A stretch of 64,000 bases of DNA from Plantago ovata (taxonomy: Eukaryota > Streptophyta > Magnoliopsida > Lamiales > Plantaginaceae): NCBI GenBank assembly GCA_028274465.1, contig CM051458.1, positions 80,372,085-80,436,084 on the forward strand, written 5' to 3'. A program made the position numbers and the translations under genes. This document shows positions 48,042-59,550 of this stretch, one piece after another; the stretch's first letter is position 1, and each line of letters opens with the position of its first letter. The notes under the pieces were generated by a model. That model had not been told where the DNA came from. It worked only from the letters and a program-made list of their open reading frames with translations, and did no database searches.

Positions 48042-48908
48042 TGCAACCTCATAGACGAAACCCTAAATTTGCAACTCTAGTATGCGAGGTCATATATATT
48101 ATACTTGGGTAGGGTTTGTTTCTTGTTTGGAAGGAGATGTTTGAAAATAAGCTCTTTTTTTTGTTCAGTATCTTCAATAGCTAGCTTAATAAATTAAATT
48201 GTTTTGCTTTCTCGATCGACAAAGAAAACAACAAATACAAAAAAGTAGTTGGTTTATGCATGCATTTGTTAGTACTACATGATTGTGAAATATATAGATA
48301 TTAAAAATACCCATAAATCTTTGTGCAAATTCTATTTTCCAAAAATAGATTGTCGCGGAGTAGTGTTATTTATCAAAATCTATATAAAAATGTTGTCGCG
48401 ATCATTACTTTTTCTATTTAAATATAATTACTTGCTACTAGTACTGTAGTACAAGTTGTAGTTGATATATAATTAAATTCGTTTTGACTTGTCTTCAGAC
48501 ACGAACTTGACCTCCTTGTGTGAAGGAAGATACACGAAAGTGACTAAAATGATATAATAAGGAAAATATTATTGAGCCATCTTTATACAGGGAGGTTCAT
48601 TATATTGCAGCAGCCCACGTGCAATGCACGAACATCAAATTATTTGCATTCAATTCTAAATTACATGGTAGTATGGTACTATTTCTTAGGCCGTTGCGTT
48701 CGGAATTCTTGTATGTGGGGTGTGTGAGTGGATTTCTTTTCCTTGGTCATCAATGATAACATATCTCAGAAATAGATCTCGGAAAGGGATTAGGTTGTCA
48801 CCAACAACATATCTCAGAGAGGGGGTTAGGTCTGTCAAAAACACCATCAAATCAAATTACAGTTCAGCGAGAAATTAGTGTCCAAATGAGAATTTAAGAT
48901 TTTAGGAA
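48042..48908. other. Intergenic; nothing recognised
   Basis: AT-rich; no gene. A short direct repeat 'caacatatctcagaga' occurs near 48755 and 48805. Confidence 0.35.
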
Positions 48909-49251
48909 TGTTGGAGAATTAATATAAAGGAATAGATTTCATTCCTCCCCAACAGCTTAAGCTTTTGGAAGAGTTGGATTTATCATGGTATCAGAGCCAT
49001 CTGGCTCACGCCCACTTGGGTTCGAATCTCCCCGGAGACAAACTCCGCCCTATATTAAATTTCCACTCGATTGGCCTCCCCAAAGAGGTTGAAATTGGCC
49101 ACGAGTGCGGGGGAGTGTTGGAGAATTAATATAAATGAATAGATTTCATTCCTCCCCAACAACTTTTATATTAATTCTCCAACATAATATAAATGAATAG
49201 ATTTCATTCCTCCCAACAACTTAAGCTTTTGGGAGAGTTGAATTTATATCA
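48909..49251 (+). mobile_element. Third TRIM family, rearranged 3' LTR
   Basis: The 5' LTR (48909-48985, only 77 bp: TGTTGGAGAATT...TTTATCA) is followed immediately by a textbook initiator-Met primer site TGGTATCAGAGCC (48986-48998). The interior of about 117 bp ends in a purine tract (gtgcgggggag). The 3' LTR starts at 49116 but is interrupted after CCCAACAACTT by an inverted copy of the LTR start (attaattctccaaca), then a repeated LTR body to 49251. Another inverted LTR start follows at about 49252-49272. Confidence 0.8.
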
Positions 49252-49272
49252 TTTATATTAATTTTTCAACAA

Positions 49273-50340
49273 GGGCACCAAAAAATATAATGATTTTTTT
49301 TGTAAGAGTTGTTGAGAGGTGGTTATTTTTGTAATTAAGGAGGGGTGTAGAGTGGAATGTATATGTATTTTTAAATATATAATTCATTTTTACAACCAAC
49401 AAATGTCCAGAGACGTCTATAGGTTGTAGGCTATAGGCTATAGGCTATAAGGGAATAAATAACTAAATAAATCATTTAAGATTATAACCAATAGAAACTT
49501 GTAAGGCTATGAGGGGATGAAGACCATTATCGGCTTGTGATCTCCGGTTTCACCAAAAGTTTACATATATGTTTGGTTATACTATAAAAGTGATAATAAA
49601 AAATTAGAATAACCCACACCCTATTTGTTTGCTTATATAACATAGCCATGTTATCTTATGTACGTGATGGAATTCCAACACTTTTTTAACTTTTAATTTT
49701 AACATAAATTAAAATTAACTTGGCGAAATGTACAAAAATTGGAAAATAACATTCAACATAATTAGCATAAGCACAGTATACAGCGAACTTAAATGTAGCA
49801 AGCAGGTTCCATCAAATAATGAGAAGATTGAATATTGAACTACTTTTCAGCTTGCATGAAGTCAAGAACCGATTGTTGAGTTGAATTTACTTTCTAAAAA
49901 ACGAAACCCCAAGTTTCACCTTGATCTAGAAGGATACTGTTAAATCTCAACTTTGCTTCTAAAAGATAACCTTTTATCTAAGAGCTGGGGGTCCTTAGAT
50001 AATATTGTTCTATTTTTAAATATTTGTTTTTCTCATAGCAAACTAATACTCATTTTTTTAAAAATTCTTTACGTATTTCTTTTTTATCAGTTTTTTCTAA
50101 AGTTGTTTACGTACCTTTTTCATCCGTTTTTTTTTAATTGTTTACGTTTATAATTTTGCTAACCTTTTATCTCACATATTTATTTTGTAGGCCCTGTCAC
50201 TAAACCAAACATCATACTCATTATACAAATCTCTTAAAATTCCGTTTCAAAATCAAACGTAAACAATCTAAAAAAGCGGATAAGTATAAGAGAAAATAAG
50301 ATACAATCGTTCCAATTTACCGACCTAAATAAAATATACT
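49273..50340. other. Intergenic, with one small inverted repeat
   Basis: No gene. Around 50120-50150 and 50258-50285 the phrases 'aattgtttacgttt' and 'aaacgtaaacaatc' form an inverted pair about 110 bp apart, probably a decayed MITE. Confidence 0.4.
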
Positions 50341-50595
50341 CCATCTGTACCAGAACAGTTGCACCATTTGATTTTGTGCACAACAAATAAAAGAAAAATT
50401 AAATATTGAATTATATTGATAGTGTAAGTTGTTTTTTACTTTATTGGAGATTTGTATCCACTAAAATGTGTTGATGGAATATAAAATTATTATAAACATC
50501 TCCAAATATGTCCCAAAAAAAAAATGAAATAGTGCAATTTTAACAAAACGCCCAAATGGCAAAATGGTGTAACTGTTTTCAAACGGAGAGAGTAT
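50341..50595. mobile_element. Stowaway MITE, second complete copy
   Basis: Starts ctccatctgtaccagaacag and ends ttcaaacggagagag, with TA at both borders. The interior matches 11231-11480 throughout (gttgcaccattt, taaatattgaattatattga, ggaatataaaattatta, ggcaaaatggtg). Confidence 0.82.
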
Positions 50596-51828
50596 AGATG
50601 TCACTATCAAATTAGGTAAAAAGAAAACGAGATATTATAATTTATTTATTTATTCCATTTGTACGTACGTCTTGAAAATCTAACTATATTTGACAAATCA
50701 CCCAAAAGATCAAGGTCGTAGTCCGTTAATTGGAGGAGATAATTAGCTTCTATAGATGCTGCAATTGAAAATCAATAAATCATTAACGTGTAAGGTGTAA
50801 ATTATTCAAAATTTAGGGTGGACCGATAGATAGGATGTATCGAAATGTATAAATTAAAAAATAAATAAAGAAAAGAATAAAGTAATAAATTTGCAGAATT
50901 GGGTGTATCACTCTCTCCTTAAAATTTTATTTGCTCAACTCTCGGTGCTACAGTTTGCCAAGGAACACCCTCCCATGATAAAACTGCAGTGAGATCGTAT
51001 ACTTTTATTGAACCGGCAAAAAAAAGACATTTATTAATAATATAAGAGTATAAAAAATGCTCCACGAATATTTACAAAGAAAATACATGGAACATGCTCC
51101 GAATTCGAAGAGTAAAATAAGCCGAGACCAACCCATACAGAACCATAATAAGAGTCAAGAACCAAAAACTTATACAACCCATCTAAAGCTCATCTGATGC
51201 CAAATATACTACTCCCTCTGTCCGGTCTAATGTTTTCCACTTTCCATTTTTGTAATCCAAATGAAAGTTTTCCATTTTCATTTTCGGAGTAGTACTGTAC
51301 AGTAGCCGTTATCACCAGCCACCAAGCTTGCATGTTCAATCTTTTAACTCTCATATCCCCGCATGAATACTATATTATTCGATAAAACTCGGGTGGACTA
51401 CTACAATATGGAAAGACAAACTTTTAGACAATAAGAGAAGAAGAAGAAGGGACATTTGAATTTCTAGGTGTAATCCCGTCTTTCCTGTGTTTAATCCAAA
51501 AGATGGGGTTATTATTTATAGTTTTGAAAGGTCATAAATGAAGTGGTGCAACTCTTGATAATCTAACTCTCGCTCTGGAATCTATCTATTCAGGTTGCAA
51601 CACAAACTTTCGTCAAAAGATGCAATGTTCCAGTGGAAAAGCATCAAGCTCTCAACTGAGTCGTGTTACTCTTTCACTGCTGTTTCAAGCATGGTTTGGC
51701 TAAAATTCTTCCTACAAGTCAGTCCTCATTATTTATATGATTATAAGTAGGAAGTATATATAGATTACCATCAAAGTATCAAACATTAGATTAAATCGTG
51801 CAATATATATAATTACACAAGTTGTGAA
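50596..51828. other. Intergenic; a short Stowaway-end sequence near 51213
   Basis: No gene is supported. At about 51213-51295 a CTCCCTCTGTCC start and a CGGAGTAG end enclose only about 80 bp, which may be an internally deleted MITE. Confidence 0.35.
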
Positions 51829-52163
51829 TGTTAGGATGTCGAATTCCAGTAACAGAAAGAGATTGAGGATTTGCAGAAAAAGAATAAATCCAATACGAAA
51901 ACGTACTGACCAAGTAAATTACTAAAAAGTAATCTACCTACAGACAAATTACTAAAGAGCAACTTACCTCGAGATGTCGCTAAAGAGCGAATAAGCTAAA
52001 GAGTAATGACTCAAATCAATATTCAACGTCTATAAAAAATAATGAAAATAGTACAATACTTAAATAGAAAAGATACGACTTGTTAATCAAGTTCTGCCAT
52101 CTAGAGATAAGACAGAATCATGTAAGATTCTGGTAAATCTGTCCTAAAATCATTTTTCTAACA
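51829..52163 (-). mobile_element. Possible solo LTR (TGTTAG...CTAACA)
   Basis: 335 bp with inverted ends TGTTAG/CTAACA. It contains a short iterated motif (aaattacta.a.agtaa, gctaaagag). The 5-bp flanks differ (gtgaa, ttttt) and no interior of an element is attached, so support is moderate. Confidence 0.45.
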
Positions 52164-52462
52164 TTTTTTTACCAACAAGTTAACTGACTCTAGAAAGTAA
52201 TTAAATAAAAAGGAAAATAACTAAACTACTAAAATATACTCCTAGCTGCCAGTCACTTGATTCGGGATCCGTCCCCGGGCACTACGTCGTGGGCTTGGGC
52301 CTTGGTAACTCGGGTTCCTATAAGTGAATTTTGCTAATTTCGGATAATGACTGACTTCGAGCTATTGGTACGCATATTTTCAACCCTAGCCGGTATCAAA
52401 CTCGTGTATACATACCATATTAATACGGGTGACGCGCTATAATATGAGTACATGAATACTAC

Positions 52463-53306
52463 GGGCAAAAAGCATTTTTGGTCCTCCAAGTCGCCGTCCT
52501 CTGCGATTTTGGTCCCCGCTCTGGCGGTCTCTGCGCTCTTGGTCCTCTGTTTCGTATAATTCACCGTATCAGAGCGCGGTGTGGGTGAACTAGAGTATAC
52601 ACTGGCTGACTTGCTCGTCAACATGATTTTCTGGGCTCCAAGCCACTCCATGTCATCTCCACATGGATAAAAAACACACAAAATCCACACTTCACCACAA
52701 GTCATTATCTTAGTCTGAAACAAAGCTTATCAACTCTGTTTTTTCAGAACTTTCAAGCTTTGTTAAGAGCTTAATGAAGCTCTTAAACAGAGCTTAATTA
52801 AGCTCTGAAATAGAGCTCTGTTCAGAGCTTAATGAAGCTCTAAAACAGAGCTTAATGAAGCTCTGGACAGAGTTTATCTAAGCTCTGAAAACAGAGCTCC
52901 ATTGAGTCTGTTTTCGGAGCTTGATACTCTAAAACAAAGCTTAAATAAGCTCTGTTTTCAGAGCTTAATTAAGCTCCGAAACAGAGATTAATGAAGCTCT
53001 GGACAGAGCTTATCTAAGCTCTGAAAATAAAGATTCATTGAACTCTGTTGTTTTCAGAGCTTGATACTCTGAAAACAGAGCTTCGTTAAGATCTGTTTAT
53101 AACAGATAAGTCGTGCTTTGTAGTTCGTCAAAGATTGTACGTCTTAGTTCGTCTCACAGTTCGCCCACATAATCACAATTCGTGCCAAATCATCATGAGG
53201 ACTAATGACTAGGACAGAAGGGGACCGTATTAGAATGTAGAAAACAAAAAGGACTAAATACGCGGAGGACGGCAACTTGAAGGACGAGAAAAATGCAATT
53301 AACCCG
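52463..53306. mobile_element. MULE-type non-autonomous element with palindrome array
   Basis: Ends form long inverted repeats: left ggtcctccaagtcgccgtcc with flanking 'gcatttttgg', and the right complement 'gcatttttctcgtccttcaa' plus 'gttgccgtcctccgcg'. An identical 9-bp sequence, gaatactac, flanks both sides (52454-52462, 53307-53315), as expected for Mutator-superfamily insertion. About 360 bp of the interior (52737-53095) is an array of palindromic units around CAGAGCTTAATTAAGCTCTG. There is no transposase coding capacity. Confidence 0.82.
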
Positions 53307-53516
53307 GAATACTACCGATTTTCAAGTGACTTTTGGCTTTGAGCTTGAGAAGGCTTCTCTACCTGTGGTCATTTTACATTTGAGGCTGCCCAGATGTGTT
53401 TTGCTGAAAACAGAGCGTATTAATTTTACCACTGGAAAACTGAAAAGCATGCATATGCATGCGCTTGTTAAAGTTATCATTACACACTCAGTTGCTGACT
53501 GTTTTTTAAACGCATA

Positions 53517-53542
53517 CCCCCCCCCCCCCCCCCCCCCCCCCC
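53517..53542. repeat. Poly(C) tract, about 26 bases
   Basis: An uninterrupted run of C between 'gcata' and 'tcatt'. The length is unreliable in any sequencing assembly. The frames through it are artefacts. Confidence 0.85.
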
Positions 53543-54073
53543 TCATTAATTTCTATACTGTAGCGAGGCTGTAATTTGAGCGTTCTTTGGTGTTATACTT
53601 CTTTGCCCTTAATTAATTTTAGTCCTCATTAATATTATTAGTGATACACTTTTTCTTCAGTTGCTATTACTTCATTTTTTGATGGATCTGTGAACTCCCG
53701 AAAGTTGCATCTTCCAGCCTGATAATTAACAGTAAACCAAAAGGACAGTTAGAATTGATAAAGTCCATATGAATTTTTTTACCAGAAAGTACTCTAGTTC
53801 TCAAACTAATAGTACTTCAACTCAATGTAATGACAGAGTTCTAAATCAGATCTCTCGTCTTTTGTTATAACTGAGGCCTTCTTTTATACGCTTACCAGGC
53901 TACCATAAGGCCTTTCCCATGCACAAGCAACACAGCTCTTGAGACTGAATCATCAGCACTCAAAACACCTTGCCAAAGAGATGGCACTGGCTAGCTTCTG
54001 TTAGCCCATGCATGCTCACGCAGTCGTGGCTAGCTGGTACAGCAGCTTAAAACTTGTTGATACAAAAATGAAT
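53543..54073. other. Intergenic; 3' flank of the membrane-protein gene
   Basis: No gene is supported. It probably includes the 3' UTR of the minus-strand gene that ends at 54074. Confidence 0.4.
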
Positions 54074-55268
54074 CTAGTACACAACAAGACCCAAAGCCGA
54101 AGAGATGGCACTGGCACCGTAGAGGTAATATTTACAGGTAGTCACACAAGCACAAGGAATAGGGAAGGAAACGTCAACATGTTGGTTCGGTAGCTGCTCA
54201 TTATCCCTTCCTGTCAAAATCGCAAACACAATCAAAAGTCCCAACACCAATACTCCTGTAATGAGGGAAACTACAGGAAGGCGGTCAGCTCCTCCTGTGT
54301 ACGCTACTGCATGAAGCTCGTTCTCTCGCTTCGTTTGCACATAATGTTCCTGGCATGAGGAAAAAGTAGCAGGTACATGTAAGGAAAAACTTTACTCAAT
54401 ATTTCCCACAAAGCAAGTGGATATGAATGTGTGATGGTGAATGGTGATGATGATGATGATGATGTTACTTTTAATTCTCTCGTGTGCTTGTGCTTGTTAC
54501 GTTCTTGGACGCGTTGTTCTGTAGCACTAATATGTCCATTTGCATCACGAAAACCACCTTCTGAAAGAGTATGGTCCTGCAAGATTAATTTTGTGGCTTA
54601 GAGTCAGAGCTATGAACTAAGCTCAATTTTCTTTAGTACTCTAGCATTTCAGACATCTACGATGAAGAAATAGATATATTAGCTAGTTAAATATGTTTAG
54701 AATTTAGAGTCTTTTCCTGATGCAGAGAGCAGGGAGAGTTTCAGGCACCCTGTTCATGTTAGCCAATTCAAATCCACTAGTACAAAGCGGTACGAAATCT
54801 TGTGAACTATTAATGTGTTTTATTCATCTTTTGCTATGCCAAAAGATAATACCAAAGGTTTGAACTCACCATGGCATCGTCGAAGCAGCTCCTAAGGACA
54901 CAATCGGACATGATTTTGGCAGAAACACAATTGTCAATCGTGAGGTTGGGCCTCAGACAATCTATCTTCTCAACTAAAAGCATCAACCAGTCACCAGCTC
55001 CTGTATACACACGAAAGGATTAAACAGTTAGTATAAAAATTGAAATTCTGAATTTCAAAAGATGCTAGTAAAAGGCTCTAGCTCCTCAACAACCAGAGAG
55101 GCAGAGATCAATTACGGAGTACCTACCGTTTGTCAAAACAGGGTCAGATGGACCATCTGGACTCCACGCAGATGTATTCATTTTGGCTCCAGCTGATGTT
55201 TCACAAATTTGAAAACCAACTAACAGTACAAAAAGAATAAAGATATGGTGCTTCATCACTGACTCCAT
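54074..55268 (-). CDS. Type I single-pass membrane protein, four exons, unrecognised
   Basis: Exons 55268-55127, 55000-54870, 54576-54469 and 54349-54074 join with canonical borders and matching phase (AACG|GTAGGT; ACAG|GAGC; GATGCCATG|GTGAG; TGCAG|GAC; AAA|GTAAC; GCCAG|GAA) to 218 aa. A signal peptide (about residues 1-25, HHIFILFVLLVGFQICETS) is followed by an ectodomain with four to five Cys (KIDCLRPNL, DNCVSAKIMSDCVLRSC), a charged stretch (ERNKHKHTRELKEHY) and one membrane helix (VSLITGVLVLGLLIVFAIL). A short tail of about 45 residues follows. I do not recognise the family; the layout suggests a secretory-pathway or plasma-membrane protein. I took the first ATG in the frame, because the longer frame starts at TTG. 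The last exon's tail after the helix is the least certain part. Confidence 0.72.
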
Positions 55269-56584
55269 GAGAACCAACAGTTTGTCAATTATCTTTTTGC
55301 TCCAAATACTCTAGAATTTATTTCGGAAACATCATAAGATTATGTAAGAGCCTTGAATTAGTCAAGGTAAATATATTGCTTTAAGTCTTTCAAAGTTTTT
55401 TTTTTTTTTTGAAACAGCACCAAGTCTTTCAAAGTATATAGTAACCAACAACCTTTGAAAGTAACTGCATGTCCTTATATGGCCATTTTTTCCAACATAC
55501 CTTTTTCCTAGTATTTTACCTATCGTAATAAGTCATATTACAAATAGGCCTAGTAAGAGTAAAGGTTGGCAGTGTATTGAAAGACATTATATAGCTAAAT
55601 AAACACCTGCTAACTATTTTTCTTGCTGTTCCTGGATATTGATGTACATTACAAGAGCCTATAATATCACTCAGGGTTCCTTTACTAGTTGTTTGCACAA
55701 GCCTATCCTACAACTTATAACAGGAAAAGATATTAACAAATGTTTAGTAACACAAAAGGAGATATACGATGAAATATATCCTCAATAGTCTTCACTCCTT
55801 TACAGCTAGTTTGAAGAATGAGTCAATTCTCATGCTTGCTTCCAGGAAGCAACATTGAAACTGTATGGTTCTTGTGGACATTAATAACTCAACAGTCATA
55901 AAGCTCGCTGAGTCGTTAAAGCACTGGTTTTCTTTTTCATATAAACCATCAAATGTTAAAGAAGACACAAGAAAATCCAATATTTTAACAATAAATTCAA
56001 CAGAGACCACTAGTCACATACCCTGAACGTAAAGGGGAGGAAGAAATTATGGGGGTACATATCTGCCGTCTACTTTAGTCATTTTTTACCAATTCCAGAA
56101 GAAAAAAAGGAAAAAGATCTTTTAACCTCCCTTTTTGATGATTGTCTCTGGTTTGAATTTTTTTTTTAACAGCAAAAGGAATAACCAAATGACCTTTCAA
56201 ACATTACATTTGGGAACCAAATTATAAATTGAACTCTTTCAAGTTCATAGCAAACATTAAATACTTGTAGCCTTGAAGTAACAAATATCCTTTACTCCGT
56301 CCTAGTTGGTTGCTAGCAGGGGCGGAACCAGGAATTATGGTTAGGGGGGGCGAACTTACATATACATCATTTTTCGTAAGTTTGTGGGGGGGGGGGGCAA
56401 AGTTGAAAAATCGTGAAAATTCCCTTTAAAAATTTGACATTGATGAAAAGATCATATTCAATTGTAAAGTTCGATATCTGGTAATCTATAACTGGATGAA
56501 TGACAGAAACAATATTGCAATTCATAATGTAGAAAGACTAGCTCAAAGTCAGGACACCAACCAAGTTTTGATGGTCTTTTCAGA
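55269..56584. other. Intergenic, with one hAT-type end
   Basis: No gene is supported. At about 56318 the sequence 'caggggcggaaccagg' matches hAT MITE termini, followed by G-rich runs (about 12 G ending at 56397). The opposite end was not found. Confidence 0.45.
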
Positions 56585-56765
56585 TAACCCTCCTCAACTG
56601 GACACCATCTCTGGGTACGGATGGTTTCTGCTGATGTTTCATCAAATCAGACACCAAGTGATAGTACAAAAGAAAAAAAATAATAGTAATAATAATTTAA
56701 AGAAAGTTAAAGGAGATGAATATTTGGTGCTTACTCCTTCACTACATCAGAGAAGATTGTGTATG
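56585..56765 (-). pseudogene. Decayed duplicate of exon 1 of the membrane-protein gene
   Basis: This aligns by eye with exon 1 at 55268-55127: plus-strand 'gctgatgtttca.caaat', '.aacagtacaaaa' and 'atatggtgctt' phrases appear in both, in the same order and orientation. The copy encodes FVLSLGV, a stop, FDETSAET where the gene has FVLLVGFQICETSAG. An A-rich insertion disrupts the signal-peptide part. The copy lies about 1.4 kb upstream of the gene, so it is a tandem partial duplication. Confidence 0.6.
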
Positions 56766-57335
56766 TGTGCACATAATATCTCCCTTTCATGTTCCAGACT
56801 TCAGTTATGCATGTCAAGATTATCAATCCAAAAATTCTCAAAATTTCCTGAAACTTATGCCCAAACCTTACAGTATTTGTCCATACTCTTTTGCAGTTAA
56901 TCAAATAATTTTATTCTTTTTCTTTTAATCTAACCTCATTGATGCATGTAAAAACTACAATACGTTAGCTTAGAAGTTAGAACAGTCTTAATACTCAATT
57001 GCTTGTATAAAACGAATGAGAAACAGAAACAAAGAGAATGGTGCTATGCTGATCAGTCAATATCAAATAATTTTCTTCTTTCTCTTTTAATGGAAAAGAT
57101 CAAGCTGTATGATACATCAACACATTGCCAATGTAAAAAACTTCTTCCCAGCAGCAAGCACAGCAGTACCAAAGAAAAGTTAAAACACAGATATCATCGC
57201 TGTAACTGCTAAACTATCACTAAAAAGTAAAAACTCAAAAGAGCACAGGAAAATACAGTTATATGGAACCTGATTTCATAATAGTGAGAGATGTATACCT
57301 TTCCGCAGAGATTATGTAATATGGCATTATTTTAT

Positions 57336-59231
57336 TTACCAATAATCACCACATGAACAACTACCATTTTCAAAATGATGAAACCTATTTCTATCCCTCA
57401 TAGTAATTCTTCGTCCAGTGATTTCAGAGACGAGCTTAATCATCATATGGCAATCACTGCAAACTCTCAAGTTTTTCACAATGCGTATCGTGCTGTTCGG
57501 ATCAGTCGATATAAGCCCATAGCATAATGCAAGCCTCTCGCTGTGTATGGCTAGAGCCCGTTCTTTCTCTTGGTCCATGATATCCTGTGAGACCACATCT
57601 AATTGTGGACAGTAACCTTGTAATCTCAGTTTCTGTTCCATTTCCTCCAGTTTTCTATAGATCGCTTTCTTTTCAGGATGTCTTATGTCTCCTAGCATAA
57701 ACTCATGAATCTCATTATTAACTTCAATTGAACTGCAACCAGGTTCTTTCTGAATATCATTCTCCTTCAGCTTTGACCGTATTAGTAAAGCTTCTTCCCA
57801 TTTCCCCAATGAAGAATAGAAGTTCGATAAAAGAATAAAACTCCCTGTATCAATATAGCCATGATTTGACAGAATTTTTGCAACCTGTTCTCCAAGTTCA
57901 TGTTTCTTATGAACTTTACAAGCATTTAAAAGTGAACCCCATATTATATGGTCTGGTGCCACTTTCATATTCTGTATAAACCTATAAGCCTCCTCAACAT
58001 TACCCACACGACCAAGAAGATCAACTACACATCCATAGTGCTCAATCTGTGGTTCTATACCGTGGTCACTTTGCATACGTTGGAAAATCTCCAGTCCAAA
58101 ATCAACCAAGCCCCCATGACTACATGCATTCAACACACCAACAAAAGTAATGTTGGTTGGACTCATTCCTTCCTCAATCATGCTTTGGAACATTTCAACC
58201 GCCTCCACACTCTTCCCGTTCAACGCCAATCCAACAATCATGGTATTGTAAGTACTTACCTCTCTTTCTTCCATACCTTCAAACACTCTCTTAGCCTCTT
58301 CAATACTCCCACACCTCGAATACATGTTTATCAAAGCCGAACCAACAATGTGATTCATCTTGATTCCGTGCTTATCTATATACGAATGAACCCATTTACC
58401 GATCTCTAATGCCCCCATTTGAGCACAAGCTGATAACACACACACAACCGTAACCTCATTAGCCCTCACACCCTCCCTCTGCATCTGCCTAAAGTACTCC
58501 AACGCCTTGCTCATTTCCCCATTCCTAACAAGCCCATCAATCATCGCCGTCCAACAAACCGTATCCTTAACCTTCACCAAGACGAAAACATCGCAAGCTC
58601 TCCCAACCAAACCACGGTCAAGATACGACGCCACCATCACCGTCATCGCAACAACATCTCTCTCAGGCATTTCATCGAACACCTTCCGCATGTCACCAAA
58701 TTCTCCACATTTCCCATACAACTCCAACAGTTTCAACCTAACCGATCTGTTGGAACGAAACCCATGTTTCATAACCTGAGCATGAACTTGTCTGCCAATT
58801 TCCAAGTCCAAAAGAAACCCACAAGCCTTCAAGAGAGAACTAATAACAAAATTATCCGGACAAATGTAACTTTCAGTCATTTTCACGTATACACTGATTG
58901 CTTGATAAAACATGGCAGAAGCAATAAGCCCGTCGATGAGGGCGGTATAAACGTAGACATTGGGTTGCTGGGTTTGTTGGAAAACCTGGAGAGCGTAATC
59001 AATGGCGTTGCATTTGAAGCAAGCGCGAAGAAGCTCGAATACGATGAAATCGTCATGTTGCTGGCCAGTCTTGAGGATGTTTGAGTGAATTTTTGTGATT
59101 TGTTTGACGTTTCTGCCAATTTTTAAATGGGAGATTGTTTGCTTCCGTTGCAGAGACTTGGGGTTATCGTTATTTGAAAATGGCGGGAAGTGAGATGATG
59201 ATGGAGAGACGATTTGAATGAAGTTGCTCAT
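57336..59231 (-). CDS. DYW-class pentatricopeptide repeat protein (OTP80-like)
   Basis: An intronless 631-aa PLS-type PPR protein. Such proteins bind one organellar RNA by their repeats and direct C-to-U editing of it, usually in chloroplast or mitochondrion. The N-terminus (residues 1-30, Ser/Pro/Asn-rich) fits a targeting peptide. PPR motifs run from about residue 50 to 430 (for example NVYVYTALIDGLIASAMFYQ, DTVCWTAMIDGLVRNGEMSK, STYNTMIVGLALNGKSVEA). The E and E+ motifs follow, with the PG box KEPGCSSIEVNNEIHEFMLG. The DYW deaminase domain is complete: HSE at 563-565, CSDCH at 591-595 and the terminal GSCSCGDYW. From memory the repeats are closest to Arabidopsis OTP80 (At5g59200), an rpl23 editing factor that lacks this domain. 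Orthology is inferred, not shown. No frameshift is seen. Confidence 0.93.
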   Translation of the reverse strand: MSNFIQIVSPSSSHFPPFSNNDNPKSLQRKQTISHLKIGRNVKQITKIHSNILKTGQQHDDFIVFELLRACFKCNAIDYALQVFQQTQQPNVYVYTALIDGLIASAMFYQAISVYVKMTESYICPDNFVISSLLKACGFLLDLEIGRQVHAQVMKHGFRSNRSVRLKLLELYGKCGEFGDMRKVFDEMPERDVVAMTVMVASYLDRGLVGRACDVFVLVKVKDTVCWTAMIDGLVRNGEMSKALEYFRQMQREGVRANEVTVVCVLSACAQMGALEIGKWVHSYIDKHGIKMNHIVGSALINMYSRCGSIEEAKRVFEGMEEREVSTYNTMIVGLALNGKSVEAVEMFQSMIEEGMSPTNITFVGVLNACSHGGLVDFGLEIFQRMQSDHGIEPQIEHYGCVVDLLGRVGNVEEAYRFIQNMKVAPDHIIWGSLLNACKVHKKHELGEQVAKILSNHGYIDTGSFILLSNFYSSLGKWEEALLIRSKLKENDIQKEPGCSSIEVNNEIHEFMLGDIRHPEKKAIYRKLEEMEQKLRLQGYCPQLDVVSQDIMDQEKERALAIHSERLALCYGLISTDPNSTIRIVKNLRVCSDCHMMIKLVSEITGRRITMRDRNRFHHFENGSCSCGDYW

Positions 59232-59550
59232 TTTAAACGCTCTGTTTGGTTTCTAAAAGTGCAACATCAATAACGAACTACTATATATTCTTTTAAAAAC
59301 AAAGACCGGGAGTATGAATGAAAGGCCTATTTTATTTTACAAAGATGCATCATACACGATCAATCATATAGCTGAAACACGATCAAACAATAAGAAATAG
59401 GATAAGGCTTTATCTCAATTGTACATGGAATCGATTTAATCCAAAGATAAATAATTTATCATAAATTATACACTAAACGATGAATTGAATTAAAGGCATG
59501 ATGTCAATTTTCGAGGATAAGGTCGAGAGTAAGGCATGATGTCAATGTTC

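Noticed and set aside
52334..52723. Minus frame of 129 residues
   Set aside because: It runs across the end of the MULE-type element and its flank, with no recognisable domain.
53322..53574. Frames with poly-Gly or poly-Pro through the C run
   Set aside because: They are produced by the homopolymer at 53517-53542.
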